A stretch of 64,000 bases of DNA from positions 236,001 to 300,000 of the forward strand of contig JAOTON010000214.1 of the NCBI GenBank assembly GCA_034440635.1. Reading direction: 5' to 3'. Origin of the DNA: Lepas anatifera (taxonomy: Eukaryota; Arthropoda; Thecostraca; Lepadidae). Shown here one piece after another: positions 48,015 to 59,970 of the stretch (position 1 is the stretch's first letter; the number at the start of each line of letters is the position of its first letter). The notes below the pieces were generated by a model that was not told the origin of the DNA, ran no database searches, and saw nothing but the letters and a program-made list of their open reading frames with translations. The position numbers were made by a program, and so were the translations under genes.

Positions 48015-48345
48015 GTAGCTATTAACTTGAAGGAAGTTCAGTCATTTTAAGATAACCACCACTAAAGTGGTGTCCTGATTTGGCCAGCCTTCGGTGAGGT
48101 CTTATCGCACAGTTCCTATCTTTCGGGGAGTTTCACTGTACAGTTGTCATTTCGAATAACCTGTGTTAAACATTCTGCGCGGTTCCACATTCCATCGTGC
48201 AGGGTCAATAATGTTGTATTGGGAATTTTTGCGAGCACCTTTCGTCCGGTCAGCTCCCTTTTAAACATATTACCCTGTGCTCCGTTCGCCCACCAGAACT
48301 ATCAAAGAAAGGTGCTGCAGTGTCCCTGGAAGCAGAAGCTCTAGT
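48015..48345. other. No recognised feature
   Basis: Nothing is recognised between the possible exon and the hAT-like MITE. Confidence 0.4.
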
Positions 48346-48502
48346 CAGCGGCGGATTCAGGACTCATTTCGAGGGTACGAGGGGGCTCGAGCCTCCCTCG
48401 CCATTGCCTCGAATCAGCCTCCACCTATGTATTAACTATAGGAACTCGGACACTTGGGGAGGGGTTTGAGGCCCCTGCCCCCCCTCCTTGTATCCGCCAC
48501 TG
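48346..48502. mobile_element. Short hAT-like MITE
   Basis: A 157-bp element begins CAGCGGCGGATTCAGGA and ends TATCCGCCACTG. Flanking 8-mers GCTCTAGT and TCTCTACT match at 6 of 8 positions, consistent with an 8-bp hAT target duplication. The ends resemble those of the copies at 20509 and 57617, but the interior differs. Confidence 0.7.
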
Positions 48503-48871
48503 TCTCTACTGGTTCGCTATGTTAAGAGTATTGCTTTGACGCGCACTATTCAAATCGATTTGAGCTGTAAGTGATTTGTGTGTGATATGGTGTTGTTAAA
48601 ACGGAAATACCAAGAAAAAAATATTCAAATTCCTGGATGAGTTATGGAGTCGAGGAGCGTCTCTGAATACGCTTGGGATTTTCAGACCACATCGAGCATT
48701 TCAAAGGAGAACATATTTCCTGTAGAGCAATGTTTGGCTCTAAAAGCCGACTTTAGTGGATTGTTTTAAAACCACTATTGCGGTAATAGTCGCATTGTAT
48801 GGAATCGTCGTATCCTCTATATTGCATTAACCAGACGCTTCAAGAGCCGGTACATTTCCGATAGTGAATAA

Positions 48872-49062
48872 GCCTCCCGCCCGTAGCTCAGTTGGTAGAG
48901 CTTTGGACTCCGTCCCGCTCAGATCACAGTGCAGTGACAGTCCGCTGGTGCAGGCTGGGGATCGATTCCCCTGAGACGCTCCGGTGCCAAATATTTACCC
49001 AACATAGGTCGGCTGGCAACTGACTGGTGAGAAGAAGACCTGAGCGGGGTAGTGGTATCTAT
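48872..49062 (+). mobile_element. tRNA-derived SINE, family a
   Basis: Box A-like TAGCTCAGTTGG at 48884-48895 and box B-like GGGGATCGATTCCC at 48957-48970. It is close to the copy at 56672 and shares about 85 bases of sequence upstream of the tRNA-like head with it (GACGCTTCAAGAGCC here), so the repeated unit is longer than the tRNA-like part. Confidence 0.8.
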
Positions 49063-49941
49063 GCATGGAAGGACCTTAAACGTTGCATTGGAAATTATGT
49101 TATCATTGCTGAAATTGCCAGTTTGGGTGGTGGGGCCAGGGACCCGGAGACAAGTCTACTGATGAGTTTAGACAGACTTGATAACATAATCCGAACTTTT
49201 AATAACCGAGAAAATTTTCGAAACAAATAAAATACGATGTAGTTACACCGAAACAATTGGTAGAGAATCAGTGCAGGACCCAGTAAAAATCAAATGAATA
49301 TGTGTGGAGCGCACTGACGGAACAATTCTACAGTACATTTAGAACAATATTTGTCGCAATTAGATCATGCACACATATCACCCCGGAGAATGGTGGATTC
49401 ACCAGTTGCTTTGAGGGGCAACAGGATCCAAAAATAGTGGGAAACATAGTGTTGGAAGGATGAAATTGGGCGAAATCTGGAGGTTGGGGCAAATACCCTT
49501 TTTAATCCCCCCCCACATTCACCTAGATCTGCCAGCGACGAAGAATATGATCATCCCGTTCAGTGTCATGATTAAACATCAAATTCTCATAAATCCAGGT
49601 GGTGTGAGGCTAAATCACTGCACTTAATGTGTCTTAACTTAGCTTTAAAGTATAAAATCCTACCTATTTACAAGTAAGCCGGCTCACAGGTAGATCATGC
49701 CATTGAAGGCCAGTGCTCTTAAAATCCTTTGTCAGCAAAAGACGACAGTGAATCCTCGTGGTGTGGAGGATTTCCGCGGTCTGGCCAGCTGGAGTTTCCT
49801 CGCTGAATCTGAGCTAATCACACCCCCAGGAGGGCGCGATGACTGTGGACTGCCTGACACCCGGATCCTACCACGGCTGACTAGGCTGGGACTCCTGCCT
49901 GGCCTCCGGCACCGTCAGCTTTATACGTGATAATCAGTTCT

Positions 49942-50170
49942 CATGTGGATACTGGATTTCCGAACCCAGAGGGAGAGTGCCATCCAGACCGGAGGGCTTC
50001 ACTTTTGTACGGAAAAATCTATCAGGTGGGCGCGAAGTCATATCGTGGGGATGTCGATACTCATATCCTTGAGGGGGTGGGAAGCAATAGTTTAGGGGGC
50101 GACTATTTCAGGGGGCGCTAAAGGTCGATGAGGGAGAAGTGATACCACTTGCCCCCTGGATCCGCCTATG
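49942..50170. mobile_element. Degraded CATAGG-family MITE
   Basis: The right end CCCCCTGGATCCGCCTATG is well kept; the left end near 49942 is degraded. Interior text with GGGGGCGCTAAAGGTCGATG resembles the copy at 39915. Confidence 0.5.
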
Positions 50171-52194
50171 AATAAGTGCTAAAGAGGAATCGGTGGAGCG
50201 CGGTGAATGTATGGCCCAGAGCCAGTTTGGGTCGGTATATACATGCTATATAGGGTGCCCGTTTGTCAAGTGTTCTTGGTGGTTGCAATAGAATTAACGA
50301 ACCTCCCCATCAACCCATTGTCATGTAATAACACCTTACCTAGAATTCCCTTCACGGCGCGTTGATATTTAGATTCTGTGAGCTGTCACCTTACCTGACT
50401 ACCAGCAATAAAGGCGATTGCCCGTAATTGTTTCCCTGGAACATCTTCCTTGACAACAGGCTGGCGAACGGTTCTCGGGCGTAGCATGTGGAAGTTTCGT
50501 GCTATTCTTCTTGCCACACGGGAGCATGAATCTTTATTCAATGACTCAGGTGTAACATGAACGGAAATAAAAACCTCAACACGTGGGTTGGCTGATTCTC
50601 AGCAGTACATGTCAGCCCGTCAGTGCTGCTTAGGTGCAGGCGATGTTCGGTTGTAGGTGGATTATTTTTTGGTAACTACACTGAGTGAAAAACGTATCAT
50701 GCTCAATTTTGATATCGAATACCGAAAAATTAATCGGAAACGTATATAAGGTTTTTTAAATTACTGATAGAAGACAGCATGCGGAGCTTTGCAATCGGGC
50801 TGATGAGCACCAATATAGTTTTCCGTCCCAGGATAATACGCCACAGGAGATTGGGATGGGAATTCCTCCAGAGCTCAACTGACGCCTGCTCTTGCAAAAA
50901 CTGTTTGATGCACTCTGTATTGAAATTTTATGTATGGCTCCCTGTTTCAGACACTGCACCTTTAATAACTTTTGATATTGCACAGTCAAATACCACCGGC
51001 AGTCGTCGCCACTGGAAACACACCCTATCATTGTTAAGAACATTGCGAATAGTTATATCAACTTTCTTGCTGATCAGTGCTACTCCAAACATTTTCGCAG
51101 CATAGCTTTTCATATAATTGTCGCCTCGTCCCGTTTCCTGTTTAGATTCTTTCATTTTCCTTTTTCACGCCTCAAGAGATGCATCAGCATCATCTTAGCA
51201 CCCACAAAAGACGACCAACCGTAACCCATTCCCCGTCCGCTCCAGCAAAACGACGACGGCCAGTTATGATGAGCCAAAGAGACTGTTCACTTGTAACGTC
51301 AGCCACATTTGGGTGGGTTCGGACCCCTTCCCCTTTGTCACAAATAGTCGGAAAATGGCTGATCCCTCCCCTTTTGTCAGCAATCGTCAGAAATTGTCAG
51401 AACCCCTCTCGACAGTAACGGTGGCCGACATGAGTAATCACGCAGAGGCGCCGCAGAACTGCAATGCTTGGGCGATACGGACAGCTGGTAGCGGTGGACA
51501 CTGGGTGTGACTACGAAATATTGACTACAAAACATTAAAGTACCCGCTTTTCAACTACCCTGGGCTTGTGCAGTTTTCGCACAATAAAAGAAATTCATTG
51601 ACAGCCGGCGACCTGTCAGAAATCGTCAGAAGACTCCTTCCCCTTTGTCAGAAGATGTCAGACCCCTCCCTTTTGGTCGCTGACGTGAACAGATTCTAAT
51701 CATGCACAAACAACCACAGGCACATACACTTTCAATCATCATCGCCATCCATTCTGGTTATGCAATGATAGTTCCGGCTGTCAAAAACCAGCTTTGCATG
51801 TGGGTGGATGTACTCACGTGGTCTTTCTCCGAGAATGCTTCTCCTCGGGATTTGAGCCTCACAGTTAATCTCAGTAAGGAGAGCGCGAATGATTGGCATG
51901 CCATTGTGGCTTTTCTAAACATATAATCTCGTCGGTTGCGAGAGGAATTCTTACATCAGCCACGGTTGCACAGGATGGGATCGCACACCTGTGAAAATAT
52001 GGCAGATGTTATGTATCAATGCAGACATTGATGTAAGGCATTTTGTGGTTAGCCTGCCTGACAGATCCAGAGAAAGGGTAGGGGCGGGGAAGGGGGCGCA
52101 AGCGAGGAAGTAATGGATAGTAACAGCTGGAAAGGTTCTTTTGTCCCCCATCAAGGGTTTCCCGTAAATCAAATGCAGGACATATGATCTGCGA

Positions 52195-52236
52195 ATATAT
52201 ATATATGGAGAGAGAGAGAGGGGGAGGGAGAGAGAG
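52195..52236. repeat. AT then GA microsatellite
   Basis: ATATATATAT is followed by GAGAGAGAGAG, GGGGAGGGAGAGAGAG over about 40 bases. Confidence 0.9.
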
Positions 52237-53090
52237 CCGTACTGTTTTCTATCCCATGGATTCATAAAAACAAAATTACACAGAATGTGGACGAAAAATA
52301 GCTTGATAGCTTGTTTTGTCGTCTACTGCCAGAGCCTGCACTGGGGCTGGAATTTTGATCCTTCTCGTACCCAAGCCAAAGTGAGGGATCAAAGCTAAAT
52401 TTTCCATTCGTCGACGCTCTAATGACGTTTATCAACTCTTTAAATCAACAGTATTTTCGAAAATTTTCTGGTAGGACAATTGCTGACACCATATCCTACC
52501 AATGACAGCTGTTGAGCACTACCATAAATTGCCTTCACGTGATGAAATGCGCTTGGACACGCCGAACACATTATATAACGAGAACGTTCAAAGCTTAGGC
52601 GTGGTAGGGCAAAGTGCATTGCTATTTCCTAGATGTTGCCCATCTCAGATATCTTCCGTGCCATGTGCAAAATGCCAAGGCCTTCCAAAGATGCTATCTG
52701 CACGTATCGCAATCACTTTCATGACGTAACCAAACGTACATTTCCGTTAGAGGCCAACCCCCTGCTCAATGACTCATCTGAACTCGGGAATGCAAGGAAA
52801 ACGGTGTCGTCACAAAGGCAGCGACGTGTCGTCAGGTCGCCGATCTGGGCTGGGCAACGCCACCGGCCAATCAGAATCCGGTACTGGGTATTGATGACGT
52901 CATAGTTGTTGAACCCCGGACGCGGAGGTGGTCTGCCTAAGGCGATACCGGTGGCAGATAGTGGTACGCGTAGTTTGAACAGAATATGCGCGTTCTGGAC
53001 TGGTAAGTTTTGTTGTCAGATATTTCTACCTTTGTGGCATCGTTGACGTTGAGTTATTTCTATAGTGCATTTAATGATGAATTAGTATCT

Positions 53091-53333
53091 GCTTAAAAGT
53101 GGTGTTTGAAGTGACCATTATCTGCTAAATTGTTTTACTTATTTTAGACCCAAATTAGCACTGAAGGAATAGGTACAATAATAATCAGAGCTTTCGACTT
53201 CAAGTCATCCTCAGCTCACTTGAAGTCGGAAGCTCCGATTATTATTATATCTATTCTTTCAATGCTAATTTAGGTCTAAAATAAATAAAAACGATTTGGC
53301 AGATAATGGTCATTTCAAACACCACTTTTAAGC
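53091..53333. mobile_element. Fold-back MITE
   Basis: The 243-bp inverted repeat begins GCTTAAAAGTGGTGTTTGAA and ends with its complement, TTCAAACACCACTTTTAAGC apart from one base. Arms of about 100 bp pair with few mismatches around a short loop (about 53193-53220). The flanks show no clear target duplication. Confidence 0.85.
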
Positions 53334-53533
53334 TCATAACTATGCTGCTGCCAACAGTTCTCCACCTACTTTCTTCATATCCCAGAATTAGTGTCATCCG
53401 TGTCATGGCCTCGGGGGATATTGTGCGGTGTCATCGTACCCGGTGTCATGGAGGTGGTGTGAGTCTTAGATGGGAAGCATTTTTGGCTGTTTTTTGTTTG
53501 TTTATTTCAGTAATCCTAAACATCTCTTCACAC

Positions 53534-53663
53534 GCAGCCGACTCGGGTTTAAGGCCCGGCGGCTTCCCTGAACAAGGAGCAAGCTGGCTCCCGAGAAACC
53601 CTTCCAACAGGGAAAGAGTTGGCGACGCTATGTGCCCCTGGCAGTTGGTGCGTCGATGAGCCC
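53534..53663 (+). mobile_element. SINE family b, 5'-truncated
   Basis: CGCAGCCGACTCGGG followed by CCCGGCGGCTTCCCTGAAC matches the copy at 63231-63403 in opposite orientation. The tRNA-like head is lost. The frame SPTLSLLEGFL seen on the minus strand recurs between copies only because the DNA is repeated. Confidence 0.7.
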
Positions 53664-55390
53664 CAAGAGTTAGCATCAATCTTCAACCTAGATCTAACAA
53701 GAGACAAGCCTGCTGATAGATCCATGAGCTTTGTAGACGGGAATGCAGCGGTTTCTGAGAAGCGCCCTCACCCCCTACGCTGCTGATCAGGGCTCAATTC
53801 CCGGACGGCTGTTCTGCATTAGTTTTTCTGATCCTCATAAGACCCCCCCCTACAGGATGAGAGCTGGCGACGTCTTATGGCCTCATCGGTTGATGCGTTG
53901 TTTAAGCCCTAAGACTCACACAGATGGTTATCTCATGTTGTGGCCTCGTTCCAGAGGTCAGAGAAACACTGATCCCGCCAGAAAAGCTGGGAAAGATTTT
54001 GTGTGGAAACAGGTGTTTGAATAATATTCAAAACTGACATTGATACTTGAGAGGCAAATAAGCCTCCATAATACGGCACCCATACCTGCTCCTTCTGCGC
54101 TTTTGGGAAAGAAAAACAAGTTTTATCTCTCGTAATACTCAACAAGTGCTTTTCTGGAAAAGATTCCTTATCTTGGGGAAAATGAGAAACTATTGGAGAA
54201 AATTGATAGTTCTTCTGACCTCTGAATGATCCAGTCGAGAAAAGTTGTTAGTGTAAAATGAGCCCATGATGATGGTAATGAGTAGAGTTGCACAGATGGC
54301 TGGGAGTGGAATGGAGTGCAGTGGGGTGAAACTGCACAGCCTGACTGGAATGGAGTGGAACGCATTTTCGAGCGGAGGTCCGGACCCAGCAATGGAACCC
54401 TATGTTCATCCATCACCGTGTTTGGTCGGCTGGAAAGGAGGGTGGGACAATTTTGTCATAGGAAACATCAGTACTGTTTGAAAAAGAAAAAGGGAATTTA
54501 CGTAATAAAATTATGCATTTTCAGACACACTCCGGATAAAAGATGGGGGCCTGATCCCCCAGACTGTTTCCATGGTAACCCTTAGTGGAACACTATGTAT
54601 TCATACTGGAGAGTAGTCAAGGCCGTCGGAAATAGTTGATGCTCTTTTTCAAACTAGGAACACAGCAGACACCACTTATTTTAAGGAGACTTCTTTCCAG
54701 AGTCAGGAAAATTTTGTGTACGACCTATCCGAGGAAGCAACAGTGGCATTTCCATTGTTTGTTCTCTTTCCCTCGGGTGCTGATAGACTTTCGAAGAAAG
54801 CTAGTTCCTGCAGTTCGCGATCACGCCCCTTAAGCTTCCACGAGCTGCATTTCTAAGCACTAGGCGACGCCCACTGGGGGATAGAGTCTGCAGGGGGCTG
54901 AGTGCTCCCTGCACACTCAGAGAACCAGGGCTAGGGAGGCGACTGAAAGCATGAAACAGGTCCGGGAGGGAGATGTCGGAAATGACTCATTTACAGCCGA
55001 GCTTTGTGGTGGGAAGGAATAATTTAACTTTGATAAAGTGGAATTCAATGCAACTTCAAGCCCAGGGAGCTACCTGGCAGATAGTTTTCCCGGAGTTGAT
55101 TTCGGCAGCACCACTGAGTCAATTCCAACTCCGAGTCCATTGATTGTCATTTATCTAATCACTGCATTCATCTGAACTCTTATCTCTTCGGTTACCATCA
55201 TGCTGCAGATACTCCTGCGTGGTCCCGAAAGGGTACAGGGATAGGCCTTCGGGTAGAAACATCACCCGGAGTCGGTCTCGGAGCCGGCAACCGACTCTAT
55301 AGCCCTGGAGAGAACGTTCGGGGGCGCCCATGTGAATCAGAGGGCGCCTCGCCGGTGTCGAGAGGTGATGGAGAAGAAGCATGTCGCCTC
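53664..55390. other. No recognised gene
   Basis: Unassigned sequence with no recognised gene. Short TGGAATGGAGTG repeats occur near 54305-54360. Confidence 0.45.
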
Positions 55391-56402
55391 TTAACCCTCG
55401 CCCCACGGGGGCCATCGATGGCCCCCCTAAGGTTTTTCGGGATAGCAGAAAACGACGAGGCGCAGCACCGCGGTTGTGGGCTCTACCTCTCACTGCATCA
55501 TTTTCCATCATCCCTGAAATTTTTACCCCGGGTCGCCCAAGGTCAGGTCACCAGACGAGGTCAACCAAGGTCACCTCACTTCACTTTTAGGCTCTGTAAG
55601 AGCTACATTTCAAAGTCGATCGATTTGAAACTTCCTACACTTCATAACCCTCCAGGGTCTACAAGGTGTATATCCGGGATTTTTCGATTTCGTGCCCTGA
55701 GGTCAGGTCACGGGCGACCTCTCCCATTGGAAAGCATGGGGAAAGCTATTTCATGATATAAAAGCCACAAAAATGATTGCAAATACTCAGTTTGCTCAGA
55801 ACAACGTTTTTGGACACCCTTTCACGGATCCCAGGGGTCATATTTGCCCTTTGACTTTCCAAGGTCATCCGAGGTCACCAGAGGTCAAAACAGTATTTTG
55901 ACAATAACTTTTGACCTAATTGAGCTAGAGCGGTGAAACAAACACCATCGTGTTTGTCTTGTCACTGGCTTTCATTTGATATACGGCAAGGTCACTTTTG
56001 ACCTTTCGTGACCTCAGGTCATATTAGGTCACGAGGTGACCTCTGGCGGTCAAACCACTGGCGGGAGGTCTTTACGTTCCACATAGCGGAAAAAGTACTG
56101 GCAATTTGCTATCAAATGTACTTTACCAGGCCTCAATAGCTCTAATGACATAAGAGTTATGCCCAGTTTGCTTAATCATTGCATATTTGAGTGAAAATAG
56201 GCGATCTTGACCTAATTTGACCTCTGGAGGTCAAACCATTGACCTGAGCACTAAAACATGCGAGTAATTTCTTACTGAATTCACGCGAGCTTTCTATTGC
56301 ACTTTGCAGATTTGCGCTAACGCCCATATTTTCGGAGTTAGAGGGGGCCATCGATGGCCCCGTGGGGCGAAGGTGGCGCCGGACCCCCGGTGGGGCGGTT
56401 AA
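55391..56402 (-). mobile_element. AGGTCA-rich element, copy E (complete)
   Basis: This 1,012-bp element is bounded by TTAA (55391-55394, 56399-56402). The left end is TTAACCCTCGCCCC; both ends carry GGGGGCCATCGATGGCCCC. By orientation of the subterminal GC-rich zone it is inverted relative to copies A, B and F. I count about 20 exact AGGTCA/TGACCT hexamers, against roughly 0.5 expected in random sequence. At least six pairs are direct repeats with a four-base gap, including three AGGTCA in a row near 55859-55884. There is no transposase frame; overlapping open frames here are chance. Confidence 0.88.
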
Positions 56403-56671
56403 GTACCGGAGACAGCAAACCATTCGGCGAGGATACGGCTAAACTCCGGAGCAAGCCGCAGTGACCTCTCAAATTCCCGGTACAAAAGCTAATTTTTTCT
56501 CACTAAACAGAAATGGCAGAGACATTTCTCTTAGGAATGGATCCAGCAAACAGACAAAAGACAAACACAAGTGCCCTTGGAGTTAAAGTGGCATTGTAGT
56601 GAATCATAATATCACCTATATTTCATCAACCAAACGCTTCAAGGGCCCGTAAATGTCCAACAGTGAATAAG

Positions 56672-56812
56672 CCTCCCACCCGTAGCTCAGTTGGTAGAGC
56701 TTTGGGCTCCATCCCGCTCAGATCACAGTGCAGTGACAGTTCGCTGGTGAAGGCTTGGGATCGATTCCCAGTAGAAGCTCTGGCGCCTGATATTAACCCG
56801 ACGTCATATCCC
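56672..56812 (+). mobile_element. tRNA-derived SINE, family a
   Basis: Box A-like TAGCTCAGTTGG and box B-like GGGATCGATTCCCA (56757-56770). It matches the copy at 48872 through the head and the upstream ACGCTTCAAGGGCC segment, and its 3' part is shorter. Confidence 0.8.
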
Positions 56813-57608
56813 TAATTTAACGTTTATATATATATATATATATATTTTTTTGTAAAAGGGCGCCTATAAATTATAATTCAACATTTCCCTTAATGCAGGT
56901 TTGGAATCACAAGATATGTACTACTTAACATGGATACACCCTTGGAGCCTGTTTGTGATAGGTGGGGCCTCGATGTCACAGAATTACCCCTCTAAAATCT
57001 TAAAGACGTCGGTCGGGGCTTTTCTGCGCTGCTATATCAACAGAGGCACCCCGAGCCAAGCGGAGAGCCATGAACGGAGTAGCAGTACCTGATGCTCCGC
57101 CAATCCCGAGCTACATACTGCAACAAAAGGCACACAGTGGCAGGGAAAATATCGTGTTTGAACCGTTTTGCACTTTGGGGTGAATATCGGCATGACAACT
57201 TGATCGTTTCGAGGTAAAGTATCGATCTGCTAGCTTTGTGCTTGTCAGGCCTTGTGAAATTCAGTAAATTCCATTCTCTTCAGGGTAACAGTTCTTCATG
57301 GTAACTGTCTGCAGGGTAACAGTTCTTCAGAGCTGTTACCTAGCACGTAAGCCCAATTTTCTATGTAGTTCAAACCGCAAAAATGTTAACAAACGGTGTG
57401 CTATACGCGGAAAGTGCCTATGGTATTGAGTTACAAGAAGATTCTCATGCCAAATCTGATGCAAAAATGGTGTGGTGGTGTCGAGATTAAAGAAATAGCA
57501 ATTTGTCATGACATTGCTTATGCTTTTTGTGTACTAACTTTACCTCCTTTGACCTACCGGCAAATCTTCAGCTTCCTTGTGCTTGATTTATAGATAAGGG
57601 ATAATCAC
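56813..57608. other. Unrecognised, with a TA microsatellite
   Basis: A (TA)n run lies at 56827-56846 followed by a T-run. The rest matches nothing recognised. Confidence 0.5.
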
Positions 57609-57616
57609 CTGCCGGC

Positions 57617-57995
57617 CAGTGGCGGATCCAGGGGGGGGCAAAAAAGGCAATTGCCCACCTAAACGGAAAAGCTCGGGGCAAAACTATGTTTTGCCCCCCA
57701 AAGCGATCGACTTCCTTTTTTCCCTGACTCCTTTTAAGTTTATAGGCAACATTTTGGTGCTTTAACTCTCAACTTCAAACGGAACCAGTTAAGTTCAGTG
57801 AAAATATCGGGCCTTGGATAGGAAAAAAGGATCTTGAGCTCATATTTTTCAGCCCGTGAAGTTTTTTTTTTGCTTCTGGCCTCAAACACACGTACCGGAA
57901 AGTCATATTTCAGCGCAATTTTGCGTTGCGCGAGTTTTTTTGCTTTTTCGACTTTGGTTTGCCCCTCCCAAATCGACCGGCTAGATCCGCCACTG
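57617..57995. mobile_element. hAT-like MITE, copy 2, with perfect 8-bp duplication
   Basis: The 379-bp element begins CAGTGGCGGATCCAGG and ends CTAGATCCGCCACTG. It is flanked on both sides by CTGCCGGC (57609-57616 and 57996-58003), a perfect 8-bp target-site duplication diagnostic of hAT-type insertion. It aligns with 20509-20885 over its whole length. Confidence 0.92.
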
Positions 57996-58189
57996 CTGCC
58001 GGCTAGAAAGTAGATTCAAGTGTTGTTCCAGTAGCTTAGTTTTGCAGAAATTAAGTGATTATGAACTGTTGGAGGGACACGATAAGTACCTATCCTTATC
58101 GGAAAAAATAATTCCAAAAAGTTCTCGAACGAGTATGCCCCTTGTCGGTTAGTTTTAACCACACATGTTGATGACTGTGTTTTAGTTAT

Positions 58190-59125
58190 CTCAAATTTGA
58201 CTTGCAGCTTAGTGACTGAGATTTGACTTAATTGATTGCGTCGAGCTGATGAGTCAAATCTGACTCAGTCCAAATCCAAAAGTGAGTTGACTCAACTCTG
58301 ACCCAGGAAAAATAAGTCGAAACAACTCTGACTTAGGTAAAATTTAGTTAACTCAGAATCGAATCTGACTCAACAGGTCTGTTTCTGACTTTATAATCGA
58401 CTTCACAAAGGATGCAGCCAATTAACAATGATCGTATTTAATCCAAAGATTAAATTTTCTGATGGAATGAAAATCAATGTATATTTTACACTGTAAAGCC
58501 GAAATTTATGTAACCTTAAAGGGATATTTCAAAAAGAGAACAACTGAAATGAGCATAACTTGAGAAAATGTAGGCCCTCCTAGTTATGAGTCAATGCAAA
58601 ATATTTATGAGTATATACTTCATTGTAGGCTGGGATGGCGTGACTAGTTGAGAGCTGTAATAGTACCCATCTCAATTCTGTTTACTTCAGCATTACATTT
58701 GTTAGAGTTCTGCTGATCTTGCAGCTGCAAAATCTTTTAATTTCCCTTCGTGTTTGCCACAGCATGAGCAAATGAATTAACTACTCACCAAATCCCAGAG
58801 AAAAGTCTGTCTATCATGAGATTGGTCATTCATCTACACGTGCCGGCAATGCTGACCTCCCCCGTTGTTATATTTGACATTTCATGCGTATTGGGCCTGG
58901 CATGGATATGAAAACCAAAAACTTATCTCTCATAACAAAATATCAACATTAAATCCTCAAGAAGAGTTAACTGGTTCTTAGATAAAGTAAAGTCCAAGTT
59001 TTGCTCCGAAAGTCATTCATTCTAGTGCATATATAGCAAACTAGACATGGAGTCGACTCAACTAAGTCTTATGGTTTTGAGACCGACTCTGAATCTGACC
59101 CAACTCATGAGCAGTTAAGTCGCCT
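58190..59125. repeat. Degenerate TGACTC/CTGAC repeat tract, left part
   Basis: Words such as CTGACTCA, CAACTCTGAC, GACTCAACTC and AGTCGACTCAACT recur at 58190-58400 and 59040-59115 with plainer AT-rich sequence between. Several contain the AP-1-like TGACTCA. The tract is cut by copy F and resumes after 59970. Confidence 0.5.
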
Positions 59126-59970
59126 TTAACACGCGCATTGACGGGGGTCTGAGCCACCTTTGCCTTGACGGGGGGGGGTACCAGCCCCTCCCTAAGATCT
59201 CGAGAACCGTGCTTGGTAGCGAAAAACGGTCAAGGGCGTTGGATAGCCCATCCACTTCTTCATCGAAAATATTTTTGCCTTTTTTGTCAGGTCACATTTA
59301 AGGTCACTAGAGGTCAAAACATGCCGTCATAGGGATAACATGTAAATAAAGTTTTTCGGCCATTTCATCTGATTAAGTAAAGATAGAGCAAAACGATTTG
59401 AACTGTATGAATCCTCGCAGCAAGCCGAATCGAATGATATATAATATGACATTTCTAGGTCAAATCAAGGATTTGACCTGACCTGAGGTCAGGGCAAGAT
59501 CAAATTGGGCAAAATGCATATCATTAGAACCGCAATGACGAGGCAAATCGAATGCAGTTAAAACAAACGCTCTAGCTCTATTTATTACTGAATTATTCAG
59601 CTAAAATCATTTTTCTCATATCTCCAATGGAGAGGTCATAGCTCGTACCTGACCTTAGGTCATCGATATAAAAAATACCGGAATATTTTTTAGAGAACTC
59701 GGTGGGGCCATTGTGTGATATGAGTTTCAATCGGACCAGTTCACCCTGTTCCAACTTATGTTATCTTAAACTTTTTTTGAGGTCAGGTCACTTGACCTAT
59801 ACTGGTGACCTCACCTGAGATGACCTAACCTTAAAATTTTGACAAAAGTTTTAAAAATGATGAGGAAAAAAAATGCTAAGTACGGCGGCGCGCAGCCGCC
59901 GTTTTTATGCTGTCTTTGAAAAACCCGAGGGGGTGGGTACCCGCCTCTCCTCTGTTAATGCGGGTGTTAA
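59126..59970 (+). mobile_element. AGGTCA-rich element, copy F (complete)
   Basis: This 845-bp copy is bounded by TTAA (59126-59129, 59967-59970). The left end is TTAACACGCGCATTGAC, and the right end is GTTAATGCGGGTGTTAA. Both ends carry a GGTACC-centred palindrome. The right subterminal zone has a perfect GC hairpin, ACGGCGGC/GCCGCCGT. The interior includes AGGTCACTAGAGGTCA, a DR4 pair conserved in copy E, and many single half-sites. No coding capacity is seen. Confidence 0.87.

Larger units (their letters stand above)
49063..53090. other. Mostly unrecognised, with small repeats
   Basis: No gene is recognised. It contains a degraded CATAGG-family MITE (49942-50170), direct repeats of CCCCTTTTGTCAG and AATCGTCAGA-type words at 51320-51420 and 51600-51670, and an AT/GA simple tract at 52195-52236. 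Confidence 0.45.

Noticed and set aside
48877..48975. Possible tRNA genes at 26.0, 48.9 and 56.7 kb
   Set aside because: Box A- and B-like text is present, but the spacing is too long, no cloverleaf forms and the copies share extended flanks. They are SINEs.
53446..53679. Shared peptide SPTLSLLEGFL at 53.5 and 63.3 kb as a protein family
   Set aside because: The DNA itself is a repeated SINE-like element and stops differ between copies. The peptide similarity follows from DNA identity.
55155..55756. Long overlapping frames on both strands at the start of copy E
   Set aside because: They cross the element boundary and its GC-rich palindrome. No domain and no agreement between copies.
55540..56260. 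AGGTCA arrays as remnants of a repeat-encoding protein
   Set aside because: The half-sites occur on both strands, with overlapping 5-bp steps and stops in all frames. A coding origin is not supported.
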